The position numbers and the translations under genes were made by a program. The notes under the pieces were generated by a model. The model searched no databases. It was given only the letters and a program-made list of their open reading frames with translations, and was not told the DNA's origin. A stretch of DNA of 64,000 bases from a virus. The number at the start of each line of letters is the position of its first letter. The first letter of the stretch is position 1. Below are positions 41,103 to 48,932 of this stretch, in pieces. Location: positions 82,674-146,673 of the IMG/VR virus record IMGVR_UViG_3300036760_000150. One strand, written 5' to 3'.

Positions 41103-41162
41103 GTCGTTTTATACGCATAAAAACGACCACAATGTAGACGTTGCCTACTTTATACGCATAAA
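41103..41162. promoter_or_regulatory. Two copies of a 14-bp TTTATACGCATAAA element, candidate operators
   Basis: The element occurs at 41108..41121 and 41149..41162, 41 bp apart, about four helical turns. The first copy is embedded in an inverted repeat with GTCGTTTT/AAAACGAC arms. The surrounding 41026..41216 stretch has no gene. The core TTTATACG recurs at 57866..57941. Confidence 0.55.
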
Positions 41163-41216
41163 CATCGAATTTTAAGTTGAAACAATTACTTAGATTGGTT
41201 TGGCGACATGTTGTGC

Positions 41217-43298
41217 CTAAACGTTCGCCACCGTTGTGTCGACGACCACTACTGGGGTATCGTCCACCTTGAACGATGGTATACCGTTCCACGGAGCCAT
41301 GAGCATGACAGCGCTAAGATCCGGCATCTCCTCCACGTATCGCCTGACCTGTCTGTAGACGTCGGCCCTCTTCTGTGAGTTGACCTTGAGTTCTATGGCG
41401 ATCTTCTCGCCGTGGCGGCTGACCATGAAATCAAGCCTACTCCTGCTGGTTATCTTGACCTCTCGTTCAACAACAGCGTCTGGCACCAAGCCGGGCAATA
41501 CCTTAGACAAAGCCTCCTGCATCTCTTTCTCGTTGTTTGTAGGCAGCCTTACTCGTCTGAGAGCCTGTGCAACGTCTCCTATGAGACCGACCTCAGGGAC
41601 TGGCTCTGGTATATCCTCCCCGATCTTCTTTAGGTACTCCTTGGCCATGTCACGCACCCTGTCCACGTTGAACCCAGCATCCCTGAGGATCTCTGCCTGA
41701 CCATCTTTACCTTCAACCAGGCCGTCATGCTGGCTGCGCTTGACGCCTAGGATCTTCATCATGAATGGGTCGGAGCCGTCTGGTATGGTGATATAGAATG
41801 CTTGAACTGGTTTTGTCTGACCGTCACGGTCCAGCCTGGAGACAACTTGGTCCATCACGTGTGGACTCCAGTCAAGCTCTCCGAACACAACAGTCGAGCA
41901 CGCTCTCTGGAGACCGTCTAGACCAGCACCACTTCTTAGGCTGATGATGAACACCCTAGCCTCACCTTCCACGAACTCCTTAACTGCTTTGTCTTTCTGT
42001 GCGGCAGACTCGCTGCCTGTGTACATGACAGGGTTGTAGGATGCAAGCTCTTTAAGCCAAACATCATAGCAATCCCTGTGCCATCCAGCCAAGACAACCT
42101 TGTCGCCTCCGTCTAGGACCATCTTCATGAACTCCGCCACCGGTTTAGCCTTGGCTACCCCTGTGGCGTGACGTAGCTTCCAGTCGAACTCCCTCGCACT
42201 CTCGCTGCTGTCTGTGACGTTTCCACTGAGAACGCTGATAGCTAGTAATTTCGCCACATCCTCGACTTCTTTAAGCTTGTCTATGTCGGCGTCGACCGTG
42301 TATACGTGTTTGGCGCAGTCACCGAACTTCAGTCCAGCCTCCTCTGGTGTCCTGCGGAGCATGAGTCCTTGACTCTTGAGGTAACTATGTAAGATGCTTG
42401 GTTCTGTCACTTTTCCCCATGTGCACCACTCGTCCATGAAGTCGTACTCTTCCCCTAGACACCCTTCTTTTATCACGTCGAGCACGCTCCATATCTCAGA
42501 GCCGTAGTTGTAGATGGGAGTACCTGTGAGGCCAAGGCAGTACTTCATGTTGTTAGATATCATCTTGCACAAGTTACGCTTGGCAGTGCCTGTGTGTCTC
42601 AGCTCGTGAGCCTCGTCTAATATCAGTGTTTTAACCTGTTTTGACAATGGTACCAGGACGTCTTGCCACGGTGCTAGCCTGTTGTAGCTAGTGACCACTA
42701 CGTCTACCTGTGGAAGCTCGTAGTTCTTGAACCCTTTTATGATATGCGTTGTGACTTCTGGAAGAAATCGTTTGATCTCCCTGTCCCACTGGGTGCATAG
42801 GTATGGAGGTACGACGATTATCGCCGGTCTACGCTCTGGCTCACATAGTGTAGATATCGCACTGGCCGTTTTACCTAACCCCATTCTATCAGCCAGAAGC
42901 ATCCTGCCCATCTTGGCGAACATGTTGTTGAACTTGACCTGGTGATCTCTTAGTGGTAGAGCAAGCTTAAGAGCTTCTTCGCTTATCTTGTAGACTCCGT
43001 CTTTATGAGAGTTGATGACAGCGTCTATTATCTTGTCGTACTCTTCACTCTTTGATGTGATCTGATGTAAGTCTGACTCGCTGATCTGCAGGTTGTACCT
43101 CTGCAGTATCCATGTGATATCTTTGGCTGCGTTCATGGTAAGCGGGAATGATATAGGCTTGTGGGTGAACTTACCTTGGTCGAAGTGAGGTTTGGCGTTG
43201 TCGAACAGTTTGCGAAGCCGCATCATTATGTGAGGTTCGGCATCCACAACAAGTCTACAATCTTGGTTGTCTAAGTAGACAACACCTTGGTAGTTCAT
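41217..43298 (-). CDS. SNF2-like superfamily II helicase fused to a PD-(D/E)xK nuclease, 693 aa
   Basis: Helicase motifs are in order: I (LADRMGLGKT, about residue 138), Ia, II (LILDEAHE, about 225), III (GLTGTP, about 253), and IV-VI ending in ISLRSGAGLDGLQ and QVVSRLDRDGQTK. The C-terminal 130 residues contain RLDFMVSRHGEKIAIELKV, the D...ExK core of a restriction-like nuclease. Such fusions occur among phage recombination and genome-processing enzymes. The combined protein could remodel DNA or RNA-DNA hybrids and cut; the substrate is not evident. Confidence 0.85.
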   Translation of the reverse strand: MNYQGVVYLDNQDCRLVVDAEPHIMMRLRKLFDNAKPHFDQGKFTHKPISFPLTMNAAKDITWILQRYNLQISESDLHQITSKSEEYDKIIDAVINSHKDGVYKISEEALKLALPLRDHQVKFNNMFAKMGRMLLADRMGLGKTASAISTLCEPERRPAIIVVPPYLCTQWDREIKRFLPEVTTHIIKGFKNYELPQVDVVVTSYNRLAPWQDVLVPLSKQVKTLILDEAHELRHTGTAKRNLCKMISNNMKYCLGLTGTPIYNYGSEIWSVLDVIKEGCLGEEYDFMDEWCTWGKVTEPSILHSYLKSQGLMLRRTPEEAGLKFGDCAKHVYTVDADIDKLKEVEDVAKLLAISVLSGNVTDSSESAREFDWKLRHATGVAKAKPVAEFMKMVLDGGDKVVLAGWHRDCYDVWLKELASYNPVMYTGSESAAQKDKAVKEFVEGEARVFIISLRSGAGLDGLQRACSTVVFGELDWSPHVMDQVVSRLDRDGQTKPVQAFYITIPDGSDPFMMKILGVKRSQHDGLVEGKDGQAEILRDAGFNVDRVRDMAKEYLKKIGEDIPEPVPEVGLIGDVAQALRRVRLPTNNEKEMQEALSKVLPGLVPDAVVEREVKITSRSRLDFMVSRHGEKIAIELKVNSQKRADVYRQVRRYVEEMPDLSAVMLMAPWNGIPSFKVDDTPVVVVDTTVANV

Positions 43299-43552
43299 CA
43301 GGTTAACCTGTTCGCCAACTCTATAGCTTCTTTGGCTAGCGGATGTCTTTCATCGAAGTCGACGCAAGGAGAGGTTTCATCTTCCTTAAGAAGTTCGAGT
43401 GCTCGTCCCATGATATACCAACTTTTTTCTAGGCCATCGTAAGACGCGTCGCTGAGGTAAGGTTTGCATGCTATGTAGTATGCGTACTTGGCAGCTAAGA
43501 GTTTAACCGTGGCGTCGTGGTACAACGACTGGCAGAAATCCTTCTCTACCAT
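43298..43552 (-). CDS. Hypothetical protein, 84 aa
   Basis: A helical protein with YLSDASYDGLEKSWYIMG, resembling the start of the adenylation region of NAD-dependent DNA ligases, where YY....p.isDaeYD.L is conserved. Only this segment is present, so it is at most a ligase domain Ia-like fragment. It abuts the helicase gene. Confidence 0.6.
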   Translation of the reverse strand: MVEKDFCQSLYHDATVKLLAAKYAYYIACKPYLSDASYDGLEKSWYIMGRALELLKEDETSPCVDFDERHPLAKEAIELANRLT

Positions 43553-43596
43553 GATCCTATTTTTGAACGATATCTCTCTCTCGACTTCTTGTTGAT

Positions 43597-43974
43597 TTAT
43601 GATGGTATACCACCTTCCTTGTAACGTCTTATGCCTCGAAAACCCTTCATATCAGGACCGTCTACTGTGTGAAACTTACCGCTTCTCTGTATAAACCAAC
43701 CTTTATACCATGTTTGACCAGTGGTGTCACATGTGAAATCGTTAAGTTTGACACAACTGACGATCTTCATCCATCCTCTTATCCTACCACGCCATACGAT
43801 GAAGCACCTATCTCCTGCGTTGACGTTTGGTTTGAATGGTACTCTGTAGTTCATAACATAAGATCCATCGGATACATGATTCAATTCTTTCTGGTAATCT
43901 TCCCATTTCACGGTTTGCGGTATGGTTATAACCCAATCAACTACAGGATTATCATTTGAATTTTTCTGTTTCAA
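43597..43974 (-). CDS. EVE/PUA-like domain protein, about 125 aa
   Basis: The middle reads PNVNAGDRCFIVWRGRIRGWMKI, a pattern typical of PUA-superfamily EVE domains, which bind modified bases. An in-frame ATG at 44034 would overlap the zinc-ribbon gene entirely; the TTG at 43974 directly after that gene's stop is my choice. Recognition of modified DNA or RNA bases is possible. The family match is moderate. Confidence 0.55.
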   Translation of the reverse strand: MKQKNSNDNPVVDWVITIPQTVKWEDYQKELNHVSDGSYVMNYRVPFKPNVNAGDRCFIVWRGRIRGWMKIVSCVKLNDFTCDTTGQTWYKGWFIQRSGKFHTVDGPDMKGFRGIRRYKEGGIPS

Positions 43975-43976
43975 GT

Positions 43977-44105
43977 TTACTGCTCGTCCTTGTCGTTGAT
44001 GTCCCACACGTAGTTGCACAGGTTGCATATGCATATGACGCCATACGGTAACACCTCTGTGGTGACCACTGAGTTCTTACATCTTGGACAGTACAAAAGT
44101 TTCAT
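43977..44105 (-). CDS. Zinc-ribbon micro-protein, 42 aa
   Basis: The frame begins MKLLYCPRCKNSVV and ends CICNLCNYVWD, giving two CxxC knuckles about 22 residues apart, a complete zinc ribbon. It overlaps the upstream gene by four bases. Probably a nucleic-acid or protein-binding adaptor. Confidence 0.65.
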   Translation of the reverse strand: MKLLYCPRCKNSVVTTEVLPYGVICICNLCNYVWDINDKDEQ

Positions 44106-44329
44106 CTTCTCTTTCTTCCAGGACGAGTGTCCCACAACATACCGTTACGTATGTAGTTTCTCAGCTCCTCAAGCTCCTTCACCACAACTAGTTCTGACTC
44201 GCTCATCTTGGCGAGCCAACCTGGCCTGAAGACCGGATCGTACTTGCTTGTTATGAGCGATAGCCTATGATCTATAGTTGCCACGATCTTCCTCTTAGTA
44301 TCGAAGAACACGTCAGAGCGTGCGCTCAT
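44102..44329 (-). CDS. Hypothetical protein, 75 aa
   Basis: ATG 44329 overlaps the stop of the 46-residue gene upstream. It has beta strands, then a helical segment (LVVVKELEELRNYIRNG) and a basic end. Unknown function. Confidence 0.65.
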   Translation of the reverse strand: MSARSDVFFDTKRKIVATIDHRLSLITSKYDPVFRPGWLAKMSESELVVVKELEELRNYIRNGMLWDTRPGRKRR

Positions 44330-44466
44330 TTCCCAAATTCTTCTTCGAGTTGTCTGCATCGTCTGTAGAGGCTCTTCACCTGCTTCTTTTTGTCGTTCAA
44401 GGTTAATTTATCAGAGAGGAGTACGTCTCGTATCCTGTCTGGGATAATATTTAACTTCTTTGACAT
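44326..44466 (-). CDS. Small helical protein, 46 aa
   Basis: Read from ATG 44466, inside the end of the MazG-like gene, to a TGA that overlaps the next start. Lys/Arg/Glu-rich helices (KKKQVKSLYRRCRQLEEE). Unknown function. Confidence 0.55.
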   Translation of the reverse strand: MSKKLNIIPDRIRDVLLSDKLTLNDKKKQVKSLYRRCRQLEEEFGK

Positions 44467-44851
44467 CTATATTTCCCTCAAGTGTGATTCGTTCGGCGGA
44501 GACGTCGCGCTGAAGAGCTGCCTCTTCAGTGAACTGTGTGCCATATCGTTTCATGAGTTTAGCCGCGTTTGCAGCCATAGCTTCTTCAAAAGATGATCCT
44601 AGTGTGTCAAGCGTTCTGGCTAGATACCACAGTATATCACCCGATTCTTCTATGAGGTTTACTTTGTCAAGTTCTTTACCGTAGGCTATGTATTTCTTCA
44701 GTGCATCTTGTAGCTCGCCCAACTCTGTGCACATGCCAATTGAGTAATGAATTAGAGCTGCAACGTCTCCATTACAGAGACGCTCCTTCACCACTTGGTA
44801 GTCTGATCTATCAAGTTTCTTTGCAGCTTTCATGAACGAGTTGTTATCCAT
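44411..44851 (-). CDS. MazG-like nucleotide pyrophosphohydrolase, 146 aa
   Basis: GMCTELGELQDALKKY and LIEESGDILWYLARTL supply the EExxE/ExxD-type metal ligands of the all-alpha NTP pyrophosphatase fold. MANAAKLMKRY and ERITLEGN fit the phage MazG-like subfamily. These hydrolyse (d)NTPs or alarmones and may relieve host starvation signals. AGAGGT lies before ATG 44851. Confidence 0.8.
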   Translation of the reverse strand: MDNNSFMKAAKKLDRSDYQVVKERLCNGDVAALIHYSIGMCTELGELQDALKKYIAYGKELDKVNLIEESGDILWYLARTLDTLGSSFEEAMAANAAKLMKRYGTQFTEEAALQRDVSAERITLEGNIDVKEVKYYPRQDTRRTPL

Positions 44852-45023
44852 TCGCACCTCTCGCCTTGGTTCTTAGCCAAGATCCACCACGTTTAGTCAT
44901 GATATGTATGCATTTTCTACAGGTTATGTCGCTGCTGTCATGTGGGTTGATTGTCCCGTATTTTTGGCCACACAACAGAAGGTATGCTGGGCTACGCCAC
45001 CGCCAATGGTGCAGTTTCTTCAC
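44844..45023 (-). CDS. Zinc-ribbon-like micro-protein, 59 aa
   Basis: A GTG at 45023 overlaps the upstream TGA. The protein contains LLCGQKYGTI and ITCRKCIHIM, so three or four ligands for zinc, and is otherwise basic. It overlaps the MazG-like gene start by eight bases. Confidence 0.55.
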   Translation of the reverse strand: MKKLHHWRWRSPAYLLLCGQKYGTINPHDSSDITCRKCIHIMTKRGGSWLRTKARGANG

Positions 45024-45226
45024 AATCTCTTCGTCTCCGTTATCTCGGGCATCTTGGCAGCCTCAGCAGCGTACACTGTTATGGTGACCTGGTTGGCTGA
45101 CATGTCGTTGGTTTGAATCATCAGTCTGTTGCGATCGTCGAACTCAAGTCCGATCTGCACCGCGTAGACTTTGTTCTTCATGTACTCCAACGCCTTCTCA
45201 AGGTCTTTTACGTTGAACTTGGTCAT
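45020..45226 (-). CDS. Hypothetical protein, 68 aa
   Basis: ATG 45226 overlaps the upstream TGA. Small alpha/beta protein with VKDLEKALEYMKNKVYAVQI and NQVTITVYAAEAAKM. Unknown function. Confidence 0.65.
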   Translation of the reverse strand: MTKFNVKDLEKALEYMKNKVYAVQIGLEFDDRNRLMIQTNDMSANQVTITVYAAEAAKMPEITETKRL

Positions 45227-45333
45227 CTTCGACACCTATGTTCCCATGTCATGTGTTTGGCACCGCATCTAGGACAAGTGAAAGGTAAAGGTACAATTTT
45301 AACCCAACTGTCTGTGGAGATCAGCACCCTCAT
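45223..45333 (-). CDS. Zinc-finger micro-protein, 36 aa
   Basis: The 36-residue frame contains CPRCGAKH and ends EHRCRR, giving C, C, H, C ligands. ATGA overlaps at both ends argue that it is translated. Function unknown. Confidence 0.55.
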   Translation of the reverse strand: MRVLISTDSWVKIVPLPFTCPRCGAKHMTWEHRCRR

Positions 45334-45578
45334 CTCTTCCACACCTCAAAGGTGTAGACTTTCATCTTGTCACACTTCTGCACGTTTGCAAGTGTGATCT
45401 TCATTGGCATGTCGCAGAACAGTAGCTCATTACCTCGATGCATCGATTTCTCGGCCTCTAGGATGACTTGGTCCAAACTCCAGTCGTAATTATCTGAGAA
45501 GTCGAACGTATACAAGGGCTTGTCATCCTCTGTCTTTTGACCAAGCAGGTAGTTTAATATAGTATCTAACATACTCAC
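45330..45578 (-). CDS. Hypothetical acidic protein, 82 aa
   Basis: GTG 45578 has AAGGAG six bases upstream; an ATG two codons later is the alternative. Contains an N-terminal amphipathic helix and a beta-rich end. Unknown function. Confidence 0.65.
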   Translation of the reverse strand: MSMLDTILNYLLGQKTEDDKPLYTFDFSDNYDWSLDQVILEAEKSMHRGNELLFCDMPMKITLANVQKCDKMKVYTFEVWKR

Positions 45579-45781
45579 GACAGCTCCTTGATTTCTACCT
45601 TAGCGTCGTCGTAGGTGTTCACCTGGGTGTTGTGTGACTTGATGTAGAAGTTGTTGGTGGTGTCACCTCTGAAGTTGTCGGTGATCCTTTTGAAGTGTCT
45701 AGGCAGGTCGAGTATGAACGCTCCCCATGCAAGTGTCTGTAAGATGCTAAGAGTGATGGTGACAAACAAGAAGATCTTCAT
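45575..45781 (-). CDS. Small membrane or secreted protein, 68 aa
   Basis: ATG 45781 overlaps the upstream stop. The N-terminus (MKIFLFVTITLSILQTLAWG) is a signal anchor; the rest is polar. Could be an inner-membrane peptide. No family recognised. Confidence 0.65.
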   Translation of the reverse strand: MKIFLFVTITLSILQTLAWGAFILDLPRHFKRITDNFRGDTTNNFYIKSHNTQVNTYDDAKVEIKELS

Positions 45782-46149
45782 AACTGTCCTCTCCACCAGC
45801 CAGCATACTTGGTCTGCTCTCTCTCTTCCATCTTCTTCACGACTTGCTCCATCCTCAGACCGCCAGCGGGGTTGTAGGTGATGAGCATGATCTCCTTGGG
45901 GCAGTAGAACGGCTTCTCCTCAAGGAAACACATGATGTCGTACCCTGTCTTGGGGCCTCCTAAGTCGTGGTCTAGCAGTAGTAAGTCCCAGCGGCCTTCC
46001 TCTTGTAAGAGTTCAAGGCCTTCCTCAAAAGTGCGGGCTACCTGTACCTCTTCCTCTGTGAATCGTCTTGCTGGGTCGTCCCAGTGTTGACCAGGCTTTG
46101 GTACCCAGTTAACCTCTTTGGTGTCATCTATCATGAGAACGCGTTTCAT
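45778..46149 (-). CDS. Receiver-like domain protein (cyclic-phosphate-processing receiver type), 123 aa
   Basis: The start VLMIDDTKEV and the central LLLLDHDLGG are receiver-like acidic pocket and phospho-acceptor-like motifs, with NPAGG near the end. The DHDLGG form and short length fit the cREC family, which was linked to RNA repair and cyclic phosphate processing. No histidine kinase is near. The biochemical role is predicted by family only. Confidence 0.65.
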   Translation of the reverse strand: MKRVLMIDDTKEVNWVPKPGQHWDDPARRFTEEEVQVARTFEEGLELLQEEGRWDLLLLDHDLGGPKTGYDIMCFLEEKPFYCPKEIMLITYNPAGGLRMEQVVKKMEEREQTKYAGWWRGQL

Positions 46150-46168
46150 AACCGTACCTCTAGTGGAG

Positions 46169-46197
46169 AGGATACATCATCTACGGTGTAAAGTCAA
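46169..46197 (-). promoter_or_regulatory. Sigma70-like promoter
   Basis: TTGACT (46192..46197) and TATCCT (46169..46174) are spaced by 17 bp, upstream of the receiver-like gene. The -35 box directly abuts a long perfect hairpin. Confidence 0.75.
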
Positions 46198-46198
46198 C

Positions 46199-46238
46199 AA
46201 GATGTAACTATTCATTTTTAAATGAATAGTTACATCTT
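46199..46238. terminator. 19-bp perfect inverted repeat, probable terminator
   Basis: Arms AAGATGTAACTATTCATTT (46199..46217) and its complement (46220..46238) with a two-base spacer lie immediately after the stop at 46239 and before the next promoter. On the minus strand the T-run is short, so it may also serve as an operator or an mRNA end stabiliser. Confidence 0.7.
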
Positions 46239-46751
46239 TTAGATTCTTAGCCATCTGCCGATGGATCTGGCTAGGTAGAAGGACACGATGAATGCAGCAA
46301 ACTGAGGTGCAACCCCCATAGTCGCATCGACACCTAAGAGTAATATGCTTAGGACAACTACAGCAGCCCAGTTTGGAAGACATACGTAGGCGATCTCTTG
46401 GATCATACTTTTAGAGAAGTCTCCAACTCTACCTTTGAACAAGTCAGTAAGGTTCCCTTTGTATTGGTACCGTAGACCGGTGAGCACATCTTGCACCGTG
46501 GCTTCACTCAACTTCGCTTTTATATTGGCCACAGGAGCTTCGTCTGTGCCGCTCATCATGACGATGATCTCTCCCAATGCATGTTGGGTAACAGGGCCAA
46601 GTGGTACTTCAAGCTCGTTTTTGTCTCCTGTGAACGTAAGTTCAGTGTCACCAGAGACCGAGTCGAACGACGTGACGCCTTGTATGGTTACGCCAGTCTT
46701 GGTGACTATCTCTACCTTATGCCAGTCTGGGTGATTCTTGTTGAACAGCAT
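46239..46751 (-). CDS. Membrane protein, 170 aa
   Basis: The N-terminal about 115 residues are soluble and beta-rich; two hydrophobic helices follow (about 125-160: AVVVLSILLLGV and FAAFIVSFYLA). AAGGAGG lies upstream of the ATG. No family recognised. It overlaps the metallophosphoesterase gene by 35 bases. Confidence 0.7.
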   Translation of the reverse strand: MLFNKNHPDWHKVEIVTKTGVTIQGVTSFDSVSGDTELTFTGDKNELEVPLGPVTQHALGEIIVMMSGTDEAPVANIKAKLSEATVQDVLTGLRYQYKGNLTDLFKGRVGDFSKSMIQEIAYVCLPNWAAVVVLSILLLGVDATMGVAPQFAAFIVSFYLARSIGRWLRI

Positions 46752-47346
46752 GACTACCTCCTTCGACTAATTTGACTATGTCGTCTAGTTTTACCGGTCG
46801 ATAGCCATGCACGTCAACTCCGACGTTTATCATCCTCTTGTTGTCGCTGACCTTCCATGCATTGTGCACATGACCGTGTAGCAGGTACGTGTTTGGATCT
46901 CCGTCATCTATCAACTGCTCGTCGTACGATCGTTTGTCGACGTTGTGACTCTTGTACGGGAAGTGCGACATCCTGAACCTGTAGCCACCTTGCTCTATGG
47001 TGAGGGTGTTAAGCACCTTCTCGAAGCCTATGTCGAGCCATCTGTGCGGTTTGATATGCCAGTCGTGGTTACCTTGTATCAACACCTTGTGACCCTTGAG
47101 TTCTCGCAGGATCTCCTCAGCTTTCTTCACACCGCAGAACGCGAAGTCGCCTAAGATATACACAGTGTCGTCGTTGCTGACAGTTTGGTTGTAGTAGTTC
47201 ATCAGGGTGACGTTCATGTCACGAACAGACTCCTCGCTGACCTTCTCTGACTTGCGTTCCTCATCTGAGGCGAACGGCCTGTTGCAGTAGAGTATGACTC
47301 GACGGTGCCAGTAGTGCGGATCTGAGGTAAGGTAAATGTTACTCAT
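46717..47346 (-). CDS. Calcineurin-like metallophosphoesterase, 209 aa
   Basis: All motifs are present in order: SDPHYWH (I), LGDFAF (II), GNHDW (III), MSHFPY and HGHVHN (IV/V). This subfamily is common in phages and includes enzymes with phosphodiesterase or phosphatase activity on nucleic acid or nucleotides. A second, different metallophosphoesterase lies at 50268..50921. Confidence 0.85.
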   Translation of the reverse strand: MSNIYLTSDPHYWHRRVILYCNRPFASDEERKSEKVSEESVRDMNVTLMNYYNQTVSNDDTVYILGDFAFCGVKKAEEILRELKGHKVLIQGNHDWHIKPHRWLDIGFEKVLNTLTIEQGGYRFRMSHFPYKSHNVDKRSYDEQLIDDGDPNTYLLHGHVHNAWKVSDNKRMINVGVDVHGYRPVKLDDIVKLVEGGSHAVQQESPRLA

Positions 47347-47498
47347 AGTACAGGTGTCAGTATGTTGGTTGTCAGGTCGAAATCTATGACTTGGTTCATG
47401 TTGAGGATAGTCTGCTTGAACATACCCGTCTCTGTGAGCACGTGCTCCTCGGTGACCTCGACCCCTTCTTCTGGCTGGTCAAACCTCTTGGCTGTCAT
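47343..47498 (-). CDS. Small acidic protein, 51 aa
   Basis: ATG 47498 to a TGA that overlaps the metallophosphoesterase start. The sequence has an acidic first half (DQPEEGVEVTEEH) and a short helix. Coupled to both neighbours. Unknown function. Confidence 0.6.
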   Translation of the reverse strand: MTAKRFDQPEEGVEVTEEHVLTETGMFKQTILNMNQVIDFDLTTNILTPVL

Positions 47499-47626
47499 CT
47501 GAAGTAGTAGATGGCTGCTACAGGTTGATGTGCTGGGAACTGATCGTCGTCGGTGATCACGTTGTACATGACCTTTATCGCCAACATAGTCACCAACAAT
47601 GTCAGACCAATCGTTATCTTACTCAT
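47495..47626 (-). CDS. Small membrane protein, 43 aa
   Basis: ATG 47626 with AAGGAC upstream. One transmembrane helix (IGLTLLVTMLAIKVMY) and a short polar end. Unknown function. Confidence 0.6.
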   Translation of the reverse strand: MSKITIGLTLLVTMLAIKVMYNVITDDDQFPAHQPVAAIYYFR

Positions 47627-47790
47627 CTTTTGTCCTTTGCAGAGACTATCTTGTTGTAGGTCTTCTGATCTCTTCGCTCGCCCCACCTGGTGAACCGTCT
47701 CATGCCGTAGTACACGCCTAGGTGTATGATGAACACTTGAAGCACCACAGGCACCAACATCATGGCCACCGAAAGTATCAGTTGGATCAT
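47623..47790 (-). CDS. Small membrane protein, 55 aa
   Basis: From ATG 47790 to TGA 47623. N-terminal hydrophobic helix (ILSVAMMLVPVVLQVFII) then a basic tail. Coupled to the thymidylate kinase gene by four bases and to the next micro-protein. Unknown function. Confidence 0.6.
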   Translation of the reverse strand: MIQLILSVAMMLVPVVLQVFIIHLGVYYGMRRFTRWGERRDQKTYNKIVSAKDKR

Positions 47791-48487
47791 GTTCTATCTC
47801 CTTTAGACATCACCATGTCGGTGATGAGTGGCACCAGGTTGTCAAGCGAACCCTTAACTTGATCCAACGAACCGTTGGCGTCCACGACCTCGTGTCTTAT
47901 GGGGTCGTTGGCTACGAGGTCGTTGAAGGTGTCGATGACCTTGTTCAGGTAGCCTTCGCCTTTGGCCTCTATCGCATCAACTGCAAGGCCGCGTTTGACT
48001 CTGCGTTGACGAGCTGTCTCTTGGCTTATTGACATGTAGACGATCAAGTCTTCCTTCTGGGTCATAGTGCCCACAAGATCGTTGTAGAACCTATCGACGA
48101 ACTCTGCAGACACGTTGTGTGTGGTGTACGCGATGTGACTCCACCACCCCCGGTCGCTTACTATGATGTCGTACTGGTCGGCTACCGACTCGTAGTACCT
48201 ATGTGTCTCAAGACGCATAGCTGCGAAGACGAACTCCATAGCAGCTCCAGACATGTTGAGTGTAGGGTCTAGTATGATCTTGCGAAGCTCTGGCATTCCT
48301 GGCACCATCGGCGCTCCGACTTCCCTAGTCTCAAGGACTCGTAGGCCTTTGTTTTTAAGTTTCTCTGTGAGGTATTTGACGGCTGTTGTTTTTCCAGATC
48401 CATCTAAAGCCCCTCCAGTGCCATGAAAAATGGCAGTTTTTTGTTATTTTTTTGCGTCGTCATATTTTGCGCCCTTTCTTTGATCAT
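47787..48487 (-). CDS. tmk: Thymidylate kinase, disrupted by a frameshift in the P-loop
   Basis: Downstream of 48404 the frame reads GSGKTTAVKYL, VSDRGWWS (the DR(Y/W) motif) and ARQRRVKRG (lid), a normal dTMP kinase that would make dTDP for DNA synthesis. Upstream, the frame from ATG 48487 (AAGGA site) ends ...FFMALEGL followed by TAG at 48406..48404. A -1 shift or a 2-bp change restores ALEG-LDGSGKTT, the family P-loop. A hairpin TGCCAT/ATGGCA lies just before the shift point. As written the upstream frame is only 27 codons; the remainder could otherwise start at GTG/ATG codons after the P-loop and would be inactive. Confidence 0.7.
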
Positions 48488-48493
48488 GTTTCC

Positions 48494-48769
48494 TTAAGCT
48501 CTAGCCTTCGTTCCACCGGTCATCTTAAGTTGCTGTTTCTTTAGCACTCCTGCGACGTTTGCCCAGAAATCGGCAGTCCTCTTGGCTTCTTTGGTGTCTT
48601 CAAGTGGTATGTCAGTCTTCGTTGACTTGTCGCGGGAGATCTTCTCCATGTTGGAGGCGTTGATGATAGCTCCATCGTATGAGCCAACGCTGATGGCGTA
48701 CTGGGCTGCGAAACTGGTAGCATCCACTCGTTCAACTTTGGGCTTCTTGTGTTTCTTCTGAGACGGCAT
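48494..48769 (-). CDS. Hypothetical basic protein, 91 aa
   Basis: AAGGAGG precedes ATG 48769. Lys-rich ends with a helical centre (SFAAQYAISVGSYDGAIIN). Possibly nucleic-acid binding. No family recognised. Confidence 0.65.
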   Translation of the reverse strand: MPSQKKHKKPKVERVDATSFAAQYAISVGSYDGAIINASNMEKISRDKSTKTDIPLEDTKEAKRTADFWANVAGVLKKQQLKMTGGTKARA

Positions 48770-48805
48770 GTTACCTCCTTACGTGTTTAAAATATGGGCA
48801 GGATT

Positions 48806-48892
48806 TCATACCTGCATCTTGCACGGACCCTGGTGTTTAGTGTCGCCAGCGACTGTGCTGATCTCCATGCTACCCGAAGGGTCGTTCGTCAC
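48806..48892 (-). CDS. Possible micro-protein, 28 aa
   Basis: A GTG-started frame in the otherwise empty 48770..49108 stretch encodes TNDPSGSMEISTVAGDTKHQ and ends CKMQV. Composition is protein-like, but the ribosome site is weak. It may be a degraded end of the upstream micro-gene. Confidence 0.35.
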   Translation of the reverse strand: MTNDPSGSMEISTVAGDTKHQGPCKMQV

Positions 48893-48932
48893 GATCCTAT
48901 CCCGACGATTTGCGTGTCCTTATGATATCCTA

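Noticed and set aside
41065-41292. Minus-strand frame spanning the helicase end and the DUF932 promoter region
   Set aside because: It overlaps promoter and operator-like elements and the true end of the helicase gene, and has no domain signature.
48781-48830. A second tRNA (T-arm-like GCAGG...CCTGC)
   Set aside because: No acceptor stem, D arm or anticodon stem can be built around it.
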